Positions 45,956 through 55,232 of a DNA stretch of 64,000 nucleotides are shown piece after piece. The DNA is from Alcanivorax hongdengensis A-11-3. Lineage in GTDB: Bacteria > Pseudomonadota > Gammaproteobacteria > Pseudomonadales > Alcanivoracaceae. The translations under genes and the position numbers were made by a program. The notes beneath the pieces are model-generated. The model worked only from the letters and a program-made list of their open reading frames with translations, was not told where the DNA came from and made no database searches. The DNA is taken from assembly GCF_000300995.1 (NCBI RefSeq), contig NZ_AMRJ01000008.1, positions 46,539-110,538 on the forward strand, written 5' to 3'. Position 1 is the stretch's first letter. Each line of letters opens with the position of its first letter.

Positions 45956-47518
45956 ATGGCAAAACGCCTGCCACTGCCTTTGGCGCTGCTATTACTCTTC
46001 CTGCTTCCCGCCTGCCAGGCAAAAACCCCTTACAACCCGGCAGATCGCACCTACAGCAAGGCCATGGTCGCCCCACCCAATATCCCGCTGCGGCAGGGTG
46101 CAGAGCATGCCCTGGCCGGGGACAGCCAGCAGCAGGGTTCCGGTTTTTATCTGCTGCACGATGGCCTGTCGGCCTTTGTCGCCCGGGTCGCGCTGATCGA
46201 GGCCGCCCGCTCGTCACTGGATCTGCAGTACTACATCTTTTCCGATGACACCGCCGGGCGAATCATCATCAGCAAGTTGCTGGACGCTGCGGACCGGGGC
46301 GTGCGGGTGCGCCTGCTGGTGGATGACCTGGGCACCCGGATCGCCGAGCCGCTGGCCGCCACGCTGGCGGAACACCCCAATATCGAGATACGCCTTTTCA
46401 ACCCGGTCAAGTCCCGTGGCGGATTCAGCCGCGCCTGGCAGATGGCTCGCCATTTCGGGCGCGCCAACCACCGCATGCACAACAAGCTGATGATGGCTGA
46501 CGCCAGTGTGATGATTGCCGGCGGCCGCAACCTGGGCGATGAATACTTCTCCAACACCAATGTGGATTTCCAGGATGTGGATGTGGCTGCCATTGGCGAT
46601 ATCGTGGCCCAGGGCAGCGCCAGCTTCGACCGCTACTGGAACAGTCCCGCCTCGGTCCCCATTGATCAGGTACTGGATGCCAACGATGCCCCCATGGACC
46701 TTGATGCCCTGCGCCAGGCACTGGTGGATTTCGTGGGCCGGCAGAAAGACAGCGAATATGTCCGAGCCCTGGTGGACTCCGCCCTGGGCAGAAAACTGGT
46801 GGACGGCCAGGTGCCCCTGGTCTGGGGCCAGGCCACCCTGTATGCCGACCCACCGGAAAAGGCCTACCAGAGAGAGCAGCTGGAACGAGACGATTACCTG
46901 GGCGCCAGCGTCAAACGGATTCTCGACGATACCCATTCCCGACTGCTGATCAGCTCCGCCTATTTTGTGCCCGGTGACGCCGGCGCTGCCCATCTCCAGT
47001 CACTCAGCGAGCGAGGCGTGGCCGTCAGCATCCTGACCAACTCCCTGAGCACCACCGATGTGGCTATCGTTCACAGCGGCTATGCCAGCTATCGCCAATC
47101 CCTGCTGGAGGGCGGCATCCAACTCTGGGAGTTACGCTCCCAGGCCGAGCAGCAGCAACGCATGCACTGGTTCAAGGGGAAATCCCGGGCCAGCCTGCAT
47201 GCCAAGACCTTCGTGCTGGATGAGGACCGGGTCTTTATCGGCTCCATGAACCTGGATGGCCGCTCGGTACTGCAGAACACCGAGGTCGGGCTGCTTATTG
47301 ACAGCCCGGAACTGAACCGGCATCTGGCGGACCTGTTCCACCAGTGGACCGCGCCGTCCGCGGCCTGGAAGCTTCGTCTCACCAAGGATAACGACCTGCA
47401 ATGGCAGGCCAGCGACCAGGGTAACGCCGTCATCAAAGACCACGACCCGGAAACCAGTGGCTGGCAGCGCTTCAAGGTGTGGGCCCTGTCGCTGCTGCCG
47501 GTGGAATCACAGATCTGA
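45956..47518 (+). CDS. Phospholipase D-family lipoprotein, cardiolipin synthase C-like
   Basis: 520 residues. Lipobox LLPAC. Two HKD motifs: HNKLMMADASVMIAGGRNLGDEYF (about residues 174-197) and HAKTFVLDEDRVFIGSMNLDGRS (about 416-438). The pattern matches ClsC/YmdC-type enzymes, which make cardiolipin from PG and PE or act as phosphodiesterases. A YmdB-type partner is not seen. The TGA stop lies inside a hairpin shared with the convergent gene. Confidence 0.88.
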   Translation: MAKRLPLPLALLLLFLLPACQAKTPYNPADRTYSKAMVAPPNIPLRQGAEHALAGDSQQQGSGFYLLHDGLSAFVARVALIEAARSSLDLQYYIFSDDTAGRIIISKLLDAADRGVRVRLLVDDLGTRIAEPLAATLAEHPNIEIRLFNPVKSRGGFSRAWQMARHFGRANHRMHNKLMMADASVMIAGGRNLGDEYFSNTNVDFQDVDVAAIGDIVAQGSASFDRYWNSPASVPIDQVLDANDAPMDLDALRQALVDFVGRQKDSEYVRALVDSALGRKLVDGQVPLVWGQATLYADPPEKAYQREQLERDDYLGASVKRILDDTHSRLLISSAYFVPGDAGAAHLQSLSERGVAVSILTNSLSTTDVAIVHSGYASYRQSLLEGGIQLWELRSQAEQQQRMHWFKGKSRASLHAKTFVLDEDRVFIGSMNLDGRSVLQNTEVGLLIDSPELNRHLADLFHQWTAPSAAWKLRLTKDNDLQWQASDQGNAVIKDHDPETSGWQRFKVWALSLLPVESQI

Positions 47519-47533
47519 CGGTTATACCGTCAG
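47515..47533. terminator. Hairpin carrying both convergent stop codons
   Basis: 8-bp perfect stem CTGACGGT / ACCGTCAG with a 3-base loop. The left arm contains the TGA of the PLD gene, and the last arm base plus loop contains the TAA of the oxidoreductase gene on the other strand. Confidence 0.55.
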
Positions 47534-48481
47534 CACGATACGCTCGCTGCTCTCGGCGGCCTGCTGCCAGGCCTCACTGACCTGCTCCAGCGGGCAACGG
47601 CGCACATCCACCGTCAACGCCCCGTCACAGGTGTGGCGAAAAATATCCGAAATAATTGCCGCCATGCGCGACGGCGGCGGAAAATTACCGGTGCCACTGC
47701 CAATCAGGCTCAACCGGGAACCCCGCAGGGCGCCGGACGGCAGGGCAATATGGCTGCCGGCCATTTCACCCACCGCCACCAGACGCACACCTCGTTCGGA
47801 CTGGCTGGCCACCGCCAGATCCGGCGACACCAGCACCTGAATCAGGGTTTCCACCGGCGGCCCCCAGATATAGTCGACCACCACATCAATGCCGTGGCGG
47901 GCGTGCTCGGCAAATTGCCCGGCCAGCGCCTCCTGTGACAGTCGCAGATCAATGGTGGCATCCGCCCCCAGCGCATGCAGCACCGCCTGGTTGCGGCCGG
48001 CGGCAATCACCTTGCCGGCCCCCAGTAGCCGGGCCGCCTTCACCGCCACCTTGCCGGCAGCACCGGTGGCGCCAAGAATCAGCACGGTCTCCCCCGGCTG
48101 CATGTCACCGCGCCAGACCAGCGGCAACCAGGCCGCCAGCGCCGGATTGACCACCGCCGCGGCCAGCGCATCATCCAGTTCCGCAGGAACCGGCACCCGC
48201 AGTGCCGCTGGAGCCCGCTCGGCCATGGCACCGAACGGCCGGCGCAGGGTGTTGAAATAGACCCGACTGCCATCGGCCAGCTCGCCGACACCATCCATGC
48301 CACAGACCACCGGCAGGGTTTTCGGGCTGCTGTAATGACGCCCGGCGGCAATGGCCCGGTCCAGCGGTTTGATCGGCGCACAACGCACCGACACCCTCTG
48401 CTCGCCGGCAAGCAGATCCGGCTCATCAAACTCGCCCAGACGAGGCAACTGCCCCAGGGCATCCAGAATTGCAGCCTTCAT
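47522..48481 (-). CDS. Zinc-independent alcohol dehydrogenase/quinone-oxidoreductase-like protein
   Basis: 319 residues from MKAAILDALGQLP. MDR fold: GroES-like N-terminal half, then the NAD(P)H loop LILGATGAAGKVAVKAARLLGAG. No zinc-ligand Cys cluster, so it is QOR-like. Substrate unknown. It stands alone, convergent with the PLD gene, and faces the DUF3348 operon with 253 bases between. That gap holds a TTAAAAT box near 48656 that may be a promoter for the operon. Confidence 0.88.
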   Translation of the reverse strand: MKAAILDALGQLPRLGEFDEPDLLAGEQRVSVRCAPIKPLDRAIAAGRHYSSPKTLPVVCGMDGVGELADGSRVYFNTLRRPFGAMAERAPAALRVPVPAELDDALAAAVVNPALAAWLPLVWRGDMQPGETVLILGATGAAGKVAVKAARLLGAGKVIAAGRNQAVLHALGADATIDLRLSQEALAGQFAEHARHGIDVVVDYIWGPPVETLIQVLVSPDLAVASQSERGVRLVAVGEMAGSHIALPSGALRGSRLSLIGSGTGNFPPPSRMAAIISDIFRHTCDGALTVDVRRCPLEQVSEAWQQAAESSERIVLTV

Positions 48482-48734
48482 GGGAAACTCTCCATTTATC
48501 AATGTGCCATCACGGCACGCAAAAGGCAGCTCCACAGCCCCAGCCACCTGCACAGTGCCGGGCAGTTTACTCTGCTCGACGAGGCGCCACAGCCCCTACC
48601 CTGAATGCCGCTCGTCAGTCCGCCATCAGCGCCTTATCATCCCGGCCCTTTCCTGATTAAAATGTGCGGTTTCCCGGCGCCCCGGCGGCGCCCCATTCTT
48701 GGTTTCCGGCCACCACGGCCGACGGGACAATTTC

Positions 48735-49481
48735 ATGCATAGGACGCAGACACCCGACCCGACCGCCCTGCCCGGCGGTCGTCTGGCGCAACTGCTCGGT
48801 GAGCTGGCACGCACCCCGTCCCGGGGGGCGCCGCCGTGTTTTGCCGAGCGGCTGGGGCGGCTGTTCGATCTGTCCGACACCATTACCCTGGACGCCGCCC
48901 GCCAGCATCGCAGCCAGACCGGCACGCCCCAGGGCGATGCCGCCGAACGCCTGCAGGAGGATCTGCTGCGCAGCCGTGATACCCTGCTGGACGGTCTGCA
49001 CCGGGCCATGGCCCGCGACAGTGACGGTGGCCAGCTGCCGGCCCCGAAGCTCGCCAGGCCCGGCAGCCGCCCGCTGTTTGCGCCCTACCAGAAGTTCTAT
49101 CAGGGGCAGCAGCGCCAGTTTGCCGCCGGCGTGCATGGCCTGCGGGTACGGGCGCGCCGCCTGCTGGCCGCCCAGAGTGCCGAGCTGGCGCGGCTCGTCG
49201 AGCTGGATACGGTTTTTGACCACACCCTGTCTGATTACAGCCGGCGCGGTTTCCAGCGCGTGCCGGCGCTGCTGGAAAAACGCTACGAGACGCTCTGGCA
49301 GCAACACCTGAAAAGTGACGCTCCGGATGATGACATCCCCGCCTGGCTGGCGCCCGGCGGCTGGCTGCACCAGTTTTACCGCGATCTGCAAGCGGTGCTG
49401 GTGGCCGAGCTGGATGCCCGACTGGAGCCTGTCCTGGGCCTCTATGAGGCCCTGCATAACGAGGTAACCGATAACCCATGA
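48735..49481 (+). CDS. DUF3348 family protein
   Basis: 248 residues from MHRTQTPDPTALPGG. The DUF3348 pattern is present: LLGELA near the start, FAERLGRLFDLSDTITLDAA, then YQKFYQGQQRQFAAGVHGLRVRARRLLAAQS and a C-terminal helix FYRDLQAVLVAELDARLEPVLGLYEAL. Helical, cytosolic, function unknown. First gene of an overlapping four-gene operon; its stop overlaps the DUF802 start (ATGA). Confidence 0.88.
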   Translation: MHRTQTPDPTALPGGRLAQLLGELARTPSRGAPPCFAERLGRLFDLSDTITLDAARQHRSQTGTPQGDAAERLQEDLLRSRDTLLDGLHRAMARDSDGGQLPAPKLARPGSRPLFAPYQKFYQGQQRQFAAGVHGLRVRARRLLAAQSAELARLVELDTVFDHTLSDYSRRGFQRVPALLEKRYETLWQQHLKSDAPDDDIPAWLAPGGWLHQFYRDLQAVLVAELDARLEPVLGLYEALHNEVTDNP

Positions 49482-51553
49482 AACGCCTTCTCTTCGCTCT
49501 GCCCTTCGTGCTGGGCGCCATTGCCGTGCTGTGGATTGCCCTGTTCTTCATGGGCAGCAACCTGATCGCCTTCACCGCCACCCTGATCATTGCCCTGGTC
49601 TATGGTGTCGGCTTTCTGGAACTGCGCCGCTTTCGCCGCAGCAGCGACGCCCTGCACCGCCAGCTGCCGCAGCTACCTTCACAGCGTGACGCCCTGCCCG
49701 GCTGGCTGAGCGGCCTGCCGGCCTCCCTGCGCAGTGCCGTGCAACGGCGCATCGACGGCCAGCCGGTGGCCCTGCCCGGCCCGGCCATGACGCCCTACCT
49801 GTCCGGCCTGCTGGTAATGCTGGGCCTGCTGGGCACCTTTATCGGCATGATCGTCACCCTGCGCGGCGCCGCCACGGCCCTGCAAGGCAGCACCGAACTG
49901 CACGCCATCCGCGGCGCCCTGGCCGCCCCCATCAATGGACTGAGCCTGGCGTTCGGCACCTCCATCGCCGGCGTGGCCGCCTCCGCCATGCTGGGGTTGA
50001 GCGCTGCCCTGTGCCGCCGTGAGCGCCTGCAGGTCTCCCGCGCGCTGGATCAACAACTACAGGCCACGCCGGGCCTGTCCCTGGACCAGCAACGTCAGCA
50101 GGCCTACCAGGCCCTGCACGATCAGAACCGCCTGTTCCCGGCCCTGGTGGAAACCCTGCAAAGCCTGTCCGGCCGCCTGGAACAGATGGGCGACCAGCTC
50201 AGCCGTGAGCAGCAACAATTCCAGGACCGCACCGGAGAACATTATCGTCAGCTTGCCGAATCCGTGGGCCAGTCCCTGCAGGCCACCCTGGCCGACAGCA
50301 GCCAGCTGGCCGCCCAGCGTATCGAGCCGATCATGGAAGCGTCGCTGGCGCGATTGAACCAGCAGGTGGAACAAACCCACCAGCGCCTCAGCGCCATCAC
50401 CGAACAGCAACTGGGCACCCTCACCGAACGCTTCGACCAGACTACCCGCCAGGCCGCCAGCGACTGGCAGCAAGGGCTCGACCAGCAACGCCAGTACAGC
50501 AGCGACCTGCTGGACAAGGTGGATCAGGCCCTGCAAACCCACCAGCAGCAATACCGCGACAACAGCGACCAGCTGCTACAGCAATGGCGCGACAGCCAGC
50601 AACAGCTCAGCGATGCCGGTGAAAGCCGCCTGGGCGCCATCGCCGAACAGTTCCAGCGCAGCAGCGACGCCGCGCTGCAACACTGGCAGGCCGGCCTGCA
50701 GAGCCAGCAGCAACACCAACAGCAGTTGGTCAGCGAAATCGGCCAGACCCTGCAGCAACACAGCAACCACTTTGGCGAACAGGCCCGCGCCCTGCTGGAG
50801 GGCCAGCAACAGGGCCTCGACAGCCTGGTCGGCCGCAGCGCCGAACAGCTGGCACAGTTGCGTGACCAGGAAGCCGAGCGCGGCCAGCAGGCCGCCGAGC
50901 GACTGGCCGCTTTGGAGAGCACCGTCAGCGAACACCTGACGCGACTGGGCACCGCCCTGGAAGCGCCCATGTTGCGTCTGATCGAAACCGCCTCGCAAAC
51001 GCCGAAGGCCGCCGCCGAGGTGATCACTCGCCTGAACGAGGAAATGGCCCGCAGCAGCGAGCGCGACAACGAATTGCTGGAAGAGCGCCAGCGTCTGATG
51101 GCGGAACTGGACGGCCTGCTCGGCAGCCAGCGGGAACTGGCCGCCGGTCAGCGCGATGCCATCGAAACCCTGATCAGCCAGGCCGGCCGCACCCTCACCG
51201 AGGTGGGCGAAACCTTCAGCCGTCAGGTCAATGAACAGGCCGAGCACCTGGCGCAGGTGGCCGGCGATGTGACCGGCAGTGCCGCCGACGTGGCCAGCCT
51301 GGGCGAAGCCTTCGGCGTGGCGGTGCAACTGTTCAGCGACTCCAACGACAAGCTGCTCGACAACCTGCAGAAGGTGGAAAGCGCGCTGGAAAAAGCCGCC
51401 ACCCGCAGCGATGAACAACTGGCCTACTACGTGGAGCAGGCCCGGGAAGTGATCGAGCTGAGCATGGCCTCGCAGAAGGACGTGATCGAGGCGTTGAGCA
51501 AACGCCCGGTCGAAACCACCGCCGGCGACGACACCCGCCCCGGGGTTAACTGA
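49478..51553 (+). CDS. DUF802 protein: MotA/ZorA-like membrane core with long coiled-coil tail
   Basis: 691 residues. Four membrane helices: about 5-25, 28-47, 107-128 and 153-178. The third holds GLLGTFIGM (116-124) and the fourth LAFGTSIAG (157-165); both are signatures of the MotA/TolQ/ExbB/ZorA proton-channel family. About 500 Gln/Glu-rich residues predicted as coiled coil follow, reaching into the cytoplasm like the ZorA tail. Partner is the MotB-like protein of the next gene. Its ATG overlaps the DUF3348 stop and its TGA overlaps the next ATG. Function unproven. Confidence 0.88.
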   Translation: MKRLLFALPFVLGAIAVLWIALFFMGSNLIAFTATLIIALVYGVGFLELRRFRRSSDALHRQLPQLPSQRDALPGWLSGLPASLRSAVQRRIDGQPVALPGPAMTPYLSGLLVMLGLLGTFIGMIVTLRGAATALQGSTELHAIRGALAAPINGLSLAFGTSIAGVAASAMLGLSAALCRRERLQVSRALDQQLQATPGLSLDQQRQQAYQALHDQNRLFPALVETLQSLSGRLEQMGDQLSREQQQFQDRTGEHYRQLAESVGQSLQATLADSSQLAAQRIEPIMEASLARLNQQVEQTHQRLSAITEQQLGTLTERFDQTTRQAASDWQQGLDQQRQYSSDLLDKVDQALQTHQQQYRDNSDQLLQQWRDSQQQLSDAGESRLGAIAEQFQRSSDAALQHWQAGLQSQQQHQQQLVSEIGQTLQQHSNHFGEQARALLEGQQQGLDSLVGRSAEQLAQLRDQEAERGQQAAERLAALESTVSEHLTRLGTALEAPMLRLIETASQTPKAAAEVITRLNEEMARSSERDNELLEERQRLMAELDGLLGSQRELAAGQRDAIETLISQAGRTLTEVGETFSRQVNEQAEHLAQVAGDVTGSAADVASLGEAFGVAVQLFSDSNDKLLDNLQKVESALEKAATRSDEQLAYYVEQAREVIELSMASQKDVIEALSKRPVETTAGDDTRPGVN

Positions 51554-52197
51554 TGGACGAGCTGCATGATCAGGACGCCCAGGCCATCCCGGTCTGGGCC
51601 ATCTTCTCGGATCTGATGGCCGCCCTGGTTGGCATCCTGGTGCTGGTGCTGGTCTGGGTAATTGGCGTACAGATGGAACTGAGCCAGGACCTGGAACAGG
51701 AAAAGGCCAGGCGCCTGGCCGAGGAACAACGCCGCATGGAGCTGGAACAGGCACTGGCCGACCCGCTGGCCAGTGGCCGCATCAGCCTGCGTGACGGGCG
51801 CATCGGTATCAGCGGCAGCGTGTTGTTCCAGCTCAACTCCGACACCCTGCAACCGGATGGCCGCGAGCTGCTGCACAGCCTGGTCAAACCGCTGGAGGTC
51901 TACCTCAACCAGCACAACGAAATGCTGATGGTCAGTGGCTTCACCGATGACCTGCCGGTATCGCGCAGCAATGGCCGCTACGCGGATAACTGGGACCTGT
52001 CGGCGCAACGGGCGCTGACCGTCACCCGCACGCTGATCGAACAGGGCATGCCCGCCGACCAGGTGTTTGCCGCCGCCTTCGGCGACCATCAACCGGTGAC
52101 TCCCAATCATGATGCCGCGGCGCGGGCAAAAAACCGCCGGGTGGAACTGACCACCGTGCCACGCACTCCGCCACCCAAAGCCGCCGACCATGACTGA
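51553..52197 (+). CDS. MotB/ZorB-like OmpA-domain protein
   Basis: 214 residues. One membrane helix (about 20-40) begins with Asp20 in IFSDLMAAL, the position of the proton-carrying Asp of MotB. A short linker helix leads to an OmpA-type peptidoglycan-binding domain (about 80-205: LFQLNSDTLQPDG; NWDLSAQRALTVTRTL; AKNRRVEL). This is the stator B subunit layout. It overlaps the DUF802 gene by one base and the DUF2894 gene by 8 bp. Confidence 0.9.
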   Translation: MDELHDQDAQAIPVWAIFSDLMAALVGILVLVLVWVIGVQMELSQDLEQEKARRLAEEQRRMELEQALADPLASGRISLRDGRIGISGSVLFQLNSDTLQPDGRELLHSLVKPLEVYLNQHNEMLMVSGFTDDLPVSRSNGRYADNWDLSAQRALTVTRTLIEQGMPADQVFAAAFGDHQPVTPNHDAAARAKNRRVELTTVPRTPPPKAADHD

Positions 52198-52873
52198 CAC
52201 AGCGCCGCTGCAACAGCTGGAAGCCCTGCGCCAGCGCGGTGAAGATCGCTTCGACCCGGTGCGCTTTCATTACCTGCAGGCGCTGGCGCAGCGGCTGCAC
52301 CAGCGTCAGCTGCCTGCCCGACGGCAGCAACAGGCCCTCGGCGACGGCCTGCAACGCTACTGCCGGGATCTGGCCGAGGCCCGGGCGCGGGCCGAACAGG
52401 CGCTGCCCGACAGTGGCGACAGCCACGCCCGGGCGTTATTCGACCGCCATGATTACAAGGCCGCCCTGCGCCAGGCGCAACGGCCGACCCCGTCCAGCTC
52501 GCCCCTGGCCGCCCTGTTGCAACAACTGGTGCCGCCCCCACAGGCGGACGATGGCGACGACCATTCACTCAGCGCCCGGCTGCGCGCCCAGGAACAACGG
52601 CTGGGCGATATCCGGCCCCGGCCGGCCCGGGGCGAACTGAAGGCTCTGCGCCAGCTGCGCGAGGCCCGCGCCCGCCAGCAACGCCAGGCGCGCATTGAGC
52701 GTGCCATCAACAGCACCCCCAGCGAGGCCGGCCCACTCAACTCCCACCGCCTGGTGACCCGCTCACTGGAAACCCTGCGCGAGATTTCGCCGGCCTACCT
52801 GAACCGCTTCGCCAGTTACATGGAAACGCTCATGTGGCTGGAGAAAAACGGCGGCAAGGGCGGAAAAGGCTGA
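52190..52873 (+). CDS. DUF2894 family protein
   Basis: 227 residues, helical, Arg/Gln-rich: PLQQLEALRQRGEDRFDPVRFHYLQALAQRLH at the start, LKALRQLREARARQQRQARIERAI later, then NSHRLVTRSLETLREISPAYLNRFASYMETLMWLEK, the DUF2894 core. Cytosolic. Always seen with DUF3348/DUF802/OmpA genes as far as I recall; function unknown. Ends in a Gly/Lys tail. Confidence 0.85.
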   Translation: MTDTAPLQQLEALRQRGEDRFDPVRFHYLQALAQRLHQRQLPARRQQQALGDGLQRYCRDLAEARARAEQALPDSGDSHARALFDRHDYKAALRQAQRPTPSSSPLAALLQQLVPPPQADDGDDHSLSARLRAQEQRLGDIRPRPARGELKALRQLREARARQQRQARIERAINSTPSEAGPLNSHRLVTRSLETLREISPAYLNRFASYMETLMWLEKNGGKGGKG

Positions 52874-52941
52874 AGCACAACGCCGATGGCTTTATCATCG
52901 GCGCTGCCGGCAACCCTGCCATTCACCAACACGAGCCAGCC

Positions 52942-53538
52942 ATGCGAGCCTTTGTTCTGCGCGCCCGCGCCGCCCCCACGGAAAGCCAGCCCCTGCTGGC
53001 CGGCATCGGCGGTGACGCCCACACGGAAATCCTTGCCCACACGCTGATGAATGCCATCTTCGTGGCCCAGTCGCACCGTGAGGATGTGGTGGTCTATCTG
53101 GTGCTGGAAAGCACCCGGGACTATTCGCGCACGCTCTGCTTCACCGCCGCCGAGATGCAGGACATCGGCGGCTTTCATGAGCAGGCATTGCTGAAAAAAA
53201 TCGCCAAGGCACTGGATGCCTCCCAGGGCATGGGCAAGGAACAACGCAAACAGGTGGAAGCGGGGCTGACGGTGGAAACGCTCAGCTTCGAGCGGCTGGT
53301 CAAGCAACTGGCGCAGGATTACACGCTTTACATGATGGACAGGAAAGGCACCCCCATGCGCGAGCAGCACTTCAGCGACAATGCCTGCTTCCTGCTCACC
53401 GACCACATCCCCATGCCCAAGAAAACCTTCAACAGCCTCAAGCGACTGGGTGCAGAAAAGATCAGCCTGGGGCCGACCATGCTGTTTGCCTCCCAGTGCG
53501 TGGTGCTGATTCACAACGAACTGGACCTGCGGGATTAA
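52942..53538 (+). CDS. trmY: TrmY-family (DUF358) SPOUT methyltransferase-like protein
   Basis: 198 residues from MRAFVLRARAAPTES. The SPOUT knot region ends in GAEKISLGPTMLFASQCVVLIHNELD, which matches TrmY/COG1901. In archaea TrmY makes N1-methylpseudouridine at tRNA position 54; bacteria normally carry m5U there, so the substrate here is uncertain. The start at 52942 is chosen over a longer frame from 52834 because the family begins MRxFVxRA. Its stop overlaps the universal stress gene stop on the other strand. Confidence 0.85.
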   Translation: MRAFVLRARAAPTESQPLLAGIGGDAHTEILAHTLMNAIFVAQSHREDVVVYLVLESTRDYSRTLCFTAAEMQDIGGFHEQALLKKIAKALDASQGMGKEQRKQVEAGLTVETLSFERLVKQLAQDYTLYMMDRKGTPMREQHFSDNACFLLTDHIPMPKKTFNSLKRLGAEKISLGPTMLFASQCVVLIHNELDLRD

Positions 53539-53987
53539 CAGGCTGCTGAAAACCCCTTCATCGCCACCAGAATGCTGCAGTCCACCTGATCGAGCAGCGC
53601 CCGGCTCAGTGAGCCCTGCCACCAGCGCGCCAGCATGCCCTGGTGACGATGGCCGACAACAATCAAATCCGCCTCCACCTGACGGGCCAGGGCGGCGATG
53701 TGCTCCACCGGTTCGCCAAAGGCAATGTGCCCCACCGGCTGCTCCAGCCCGGCATTGCGCAACCGCTGCAAGCCGTCATCCACCAGCTCGCGCAGGCTGT
53801 CCATGTCGCTGTCGCGAAAGCGCTCCACCGCGTAAATACCATCGCCCAGGCCATTGGCTTCCACCGTGTCCAGCACCGACAACAGGTGCACCCGGGCGCC
53901 ACACAGGCGGGCCAGTTCCTTGCCTTCCTTGAGCGCCGCGCGGCCCTCCTCGGAACCATCAAAGGCCAGAATGATGCATGAATACAT
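53535..53987 (-). CDS. Universal stress protein (UspA family)
   Basis: 150 residues. UspA fold with ILAFDGSEEGRAAL at the start and the ATP-binding loop VVGHRHQGMLARWWQGSLSRALLDQV (GHRxxG ... GS pattern), so it probably binds ATP. It lies 26 bases downstream of the emrA-like gene start region on the same strand direction as emrAB, but is read after it; co-transcription is possible. Confidence 0.92.
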   Translation of the reverse strand: MYSCIILAFDGSEEGRAALKEGKELARLCGARVHLLSVLDTVEANGLGDGIYAVERFRDSDMDSLRELVDDGLQRLRNAGLEQPVGHIAFGEPVEHIAALARQVEADLIVVGHRHQGMLARWWQGSLSRALLDQVDCSILVAMKGFSAAC

Positions 53988-54013
53988 GGCTGCCTCCTCC
54001 TTGTCAGCCGCAC

Positions 54014-55192
54014 TCAGCGGCGGGCCACGGTGCTGTCACCCTGCTCGCGGGTATCGATATCCACCACCACCATCATGCCCGGGCTGAGCAAATGGCGCGC
54101 CCCCTTGTCGATGGCGATGCGCACCGGAATACGCTGAGTGATCTTGGTAAAGTTGCCGGACGGGTTGGGGTTGGGCAACAGCGCAAATTCGCTGGTGGCC
54201 GCATGGCCGATGACCTGCACATGGCCGTGAAAGCGGCGATCCGGGTAGGCATCCACCCTGATATCCACCGGTTGGCCGGGCCTGAGCTTGCGCACCCGGG
54301 TTTCCTTCACATTGGCTTCCACCCAGACATCCTCCGGCGCATGCATCATCAGCAATGGCTGCCCGGCAGACACGTACTCGCCCTGCTCCACGAAGGTCCG
54401 GTCCACCACCCCGGCCTTCGGGCTGGCCACCTGACGGTCTTCCACTTCCACCTGCTGGTGCTGCAGGGCCAGCTGCGCTTCGGCCAGGTTCTGGCGGGTC
54501 ACCGCCAGCTGGGCCTTGAGCAGGTCCGGGTTCTGCAGGGTCATCTTTGCGCCGGAGAGCATGCCGGTGTGGGCGTTATCCAGCGAGCTGCGGTCCAGAT
54601 TGACCTGCTGGCGGGCCCGCTGGAATTGCGCTCGGGTCTCCTGCCAGGTGTAGTAATCCTCTTCCTTTTTCTGCGCGGACACGGTGCCGGACTGGAACAG
54701 ATCGTTGGAGCGCTTGTAGGTCTTGGCGGCCTTGTCCATGGCCGCCCGGGCGGCCTCCAGCGCCGCCTGGTCGGTCTTCAGTTGATCGCGGGTTTCGCGA
54801 ATGCCCCCATCCAGTTGCTGACCGGCCAGCCTGACCTGCTGCTCCTCCAGCGCCACCCGCGCCCTGGCTTGCGCCACCCGCGCCTGCAGCTCCTTGAGTT
54901 TCAGCTGGTCCGGGCGGCTGTAGAGGCTGGCCACCAGCTGGCTGGCCTGCAGACTGTCACCCTCGGTGAGCGTAAAGCCATCCACCCGCCCCGCCTGGCG
55001 ACTGCTGACAGTGATCTCGTGGGTCATCACCCGAGCATCATCGGCACTCACATGGGTGTGCTGGTAATAGAACCACTGGCCGATCCACACCAGCAATGCC
55101 AGTACCAACAGCGCCGCCAGCAACAACCGCCAGCGCCCACCTCGGGCACTGGATGCCGGCCGGGCGGAAGGGTCGCTTGTCTGAGCATTCAT
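54014..55192 (-). CDS. emrA: EmrA-type membrane-fusion protein
   Basis: 392 residues. One N-terminal membrane helix (about 24-44), then HVSADDARVMTHEITVSSRQAGRVDGFTLTEGDSLQA (biotinyl-lipoyl start), a long coiled-coil hairpin (about 85-215) and VASPKAGVVDRTFVEQGEYVSAGQPLL. It links the EmrB-type pump in the inner membrane to an outer channel. It follows emrB by 40 bases. Confidence 0.92.
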   Translation of the reverse strand: MNAQTSDPSARPASSARGGRWRLLLAALLVLALLVWIGQWFYYQHTHVSADDARVMTHEITVSSRQAGRVDGFTLTEGDSLQASQLVASLYSRPDQLKLKELQARVAQARARVALEEQQVRLAGQQLDGGIRETRDQLKTDQAALEAARAAMDKAAKTYKRSNDLFQSGTVSAQKKEEDYYTWQETRAQFQRARQQVNLDRSSLDNAHTGMLSGAKMTLQNPDLLKAQLAVTRQNLAEAQLALQHQQVEVEDRQVASPKAGVVDRTFVEQGEYVSAGQPLLMMHAPEDVWVEANVKETRVRKLRPGQPVDIRVDAYPDRRFHGHVQVIGHAATSEFALLPNPNPSGNFTKITQRIPVRIAIDKGARHLLSPGMMVVVDIDTREQGDSTVARR

Positions 55193-55232
55193 AATCGGTA
55201 TCCACGTCGATGAAAGGAAAGAAAGGCTGTGA

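Noticed and set aside
50057..51000. Tandem DNA repeats in the DUF802 gene
   Set aside because: Repetition of CAGCAA-like codons reflects the Gln-rich coiled coil, not a DNA repeat unit with fixed period.
50576..51754. 392-codon minus-strand frame
   Set aside because: Mirror of the Gln-rich DUF802 coiled-coil tail; low-complexity, no ribosome site, inside a tight operon.
48735..52873. Complete Zorya defence system
   Set aside because: Only the ZorA/ZorB-like core is present; no ZorC, helicase ZorD or nuclease ZorE, and the flanking DUF3348/DUF2894 proteins are different.
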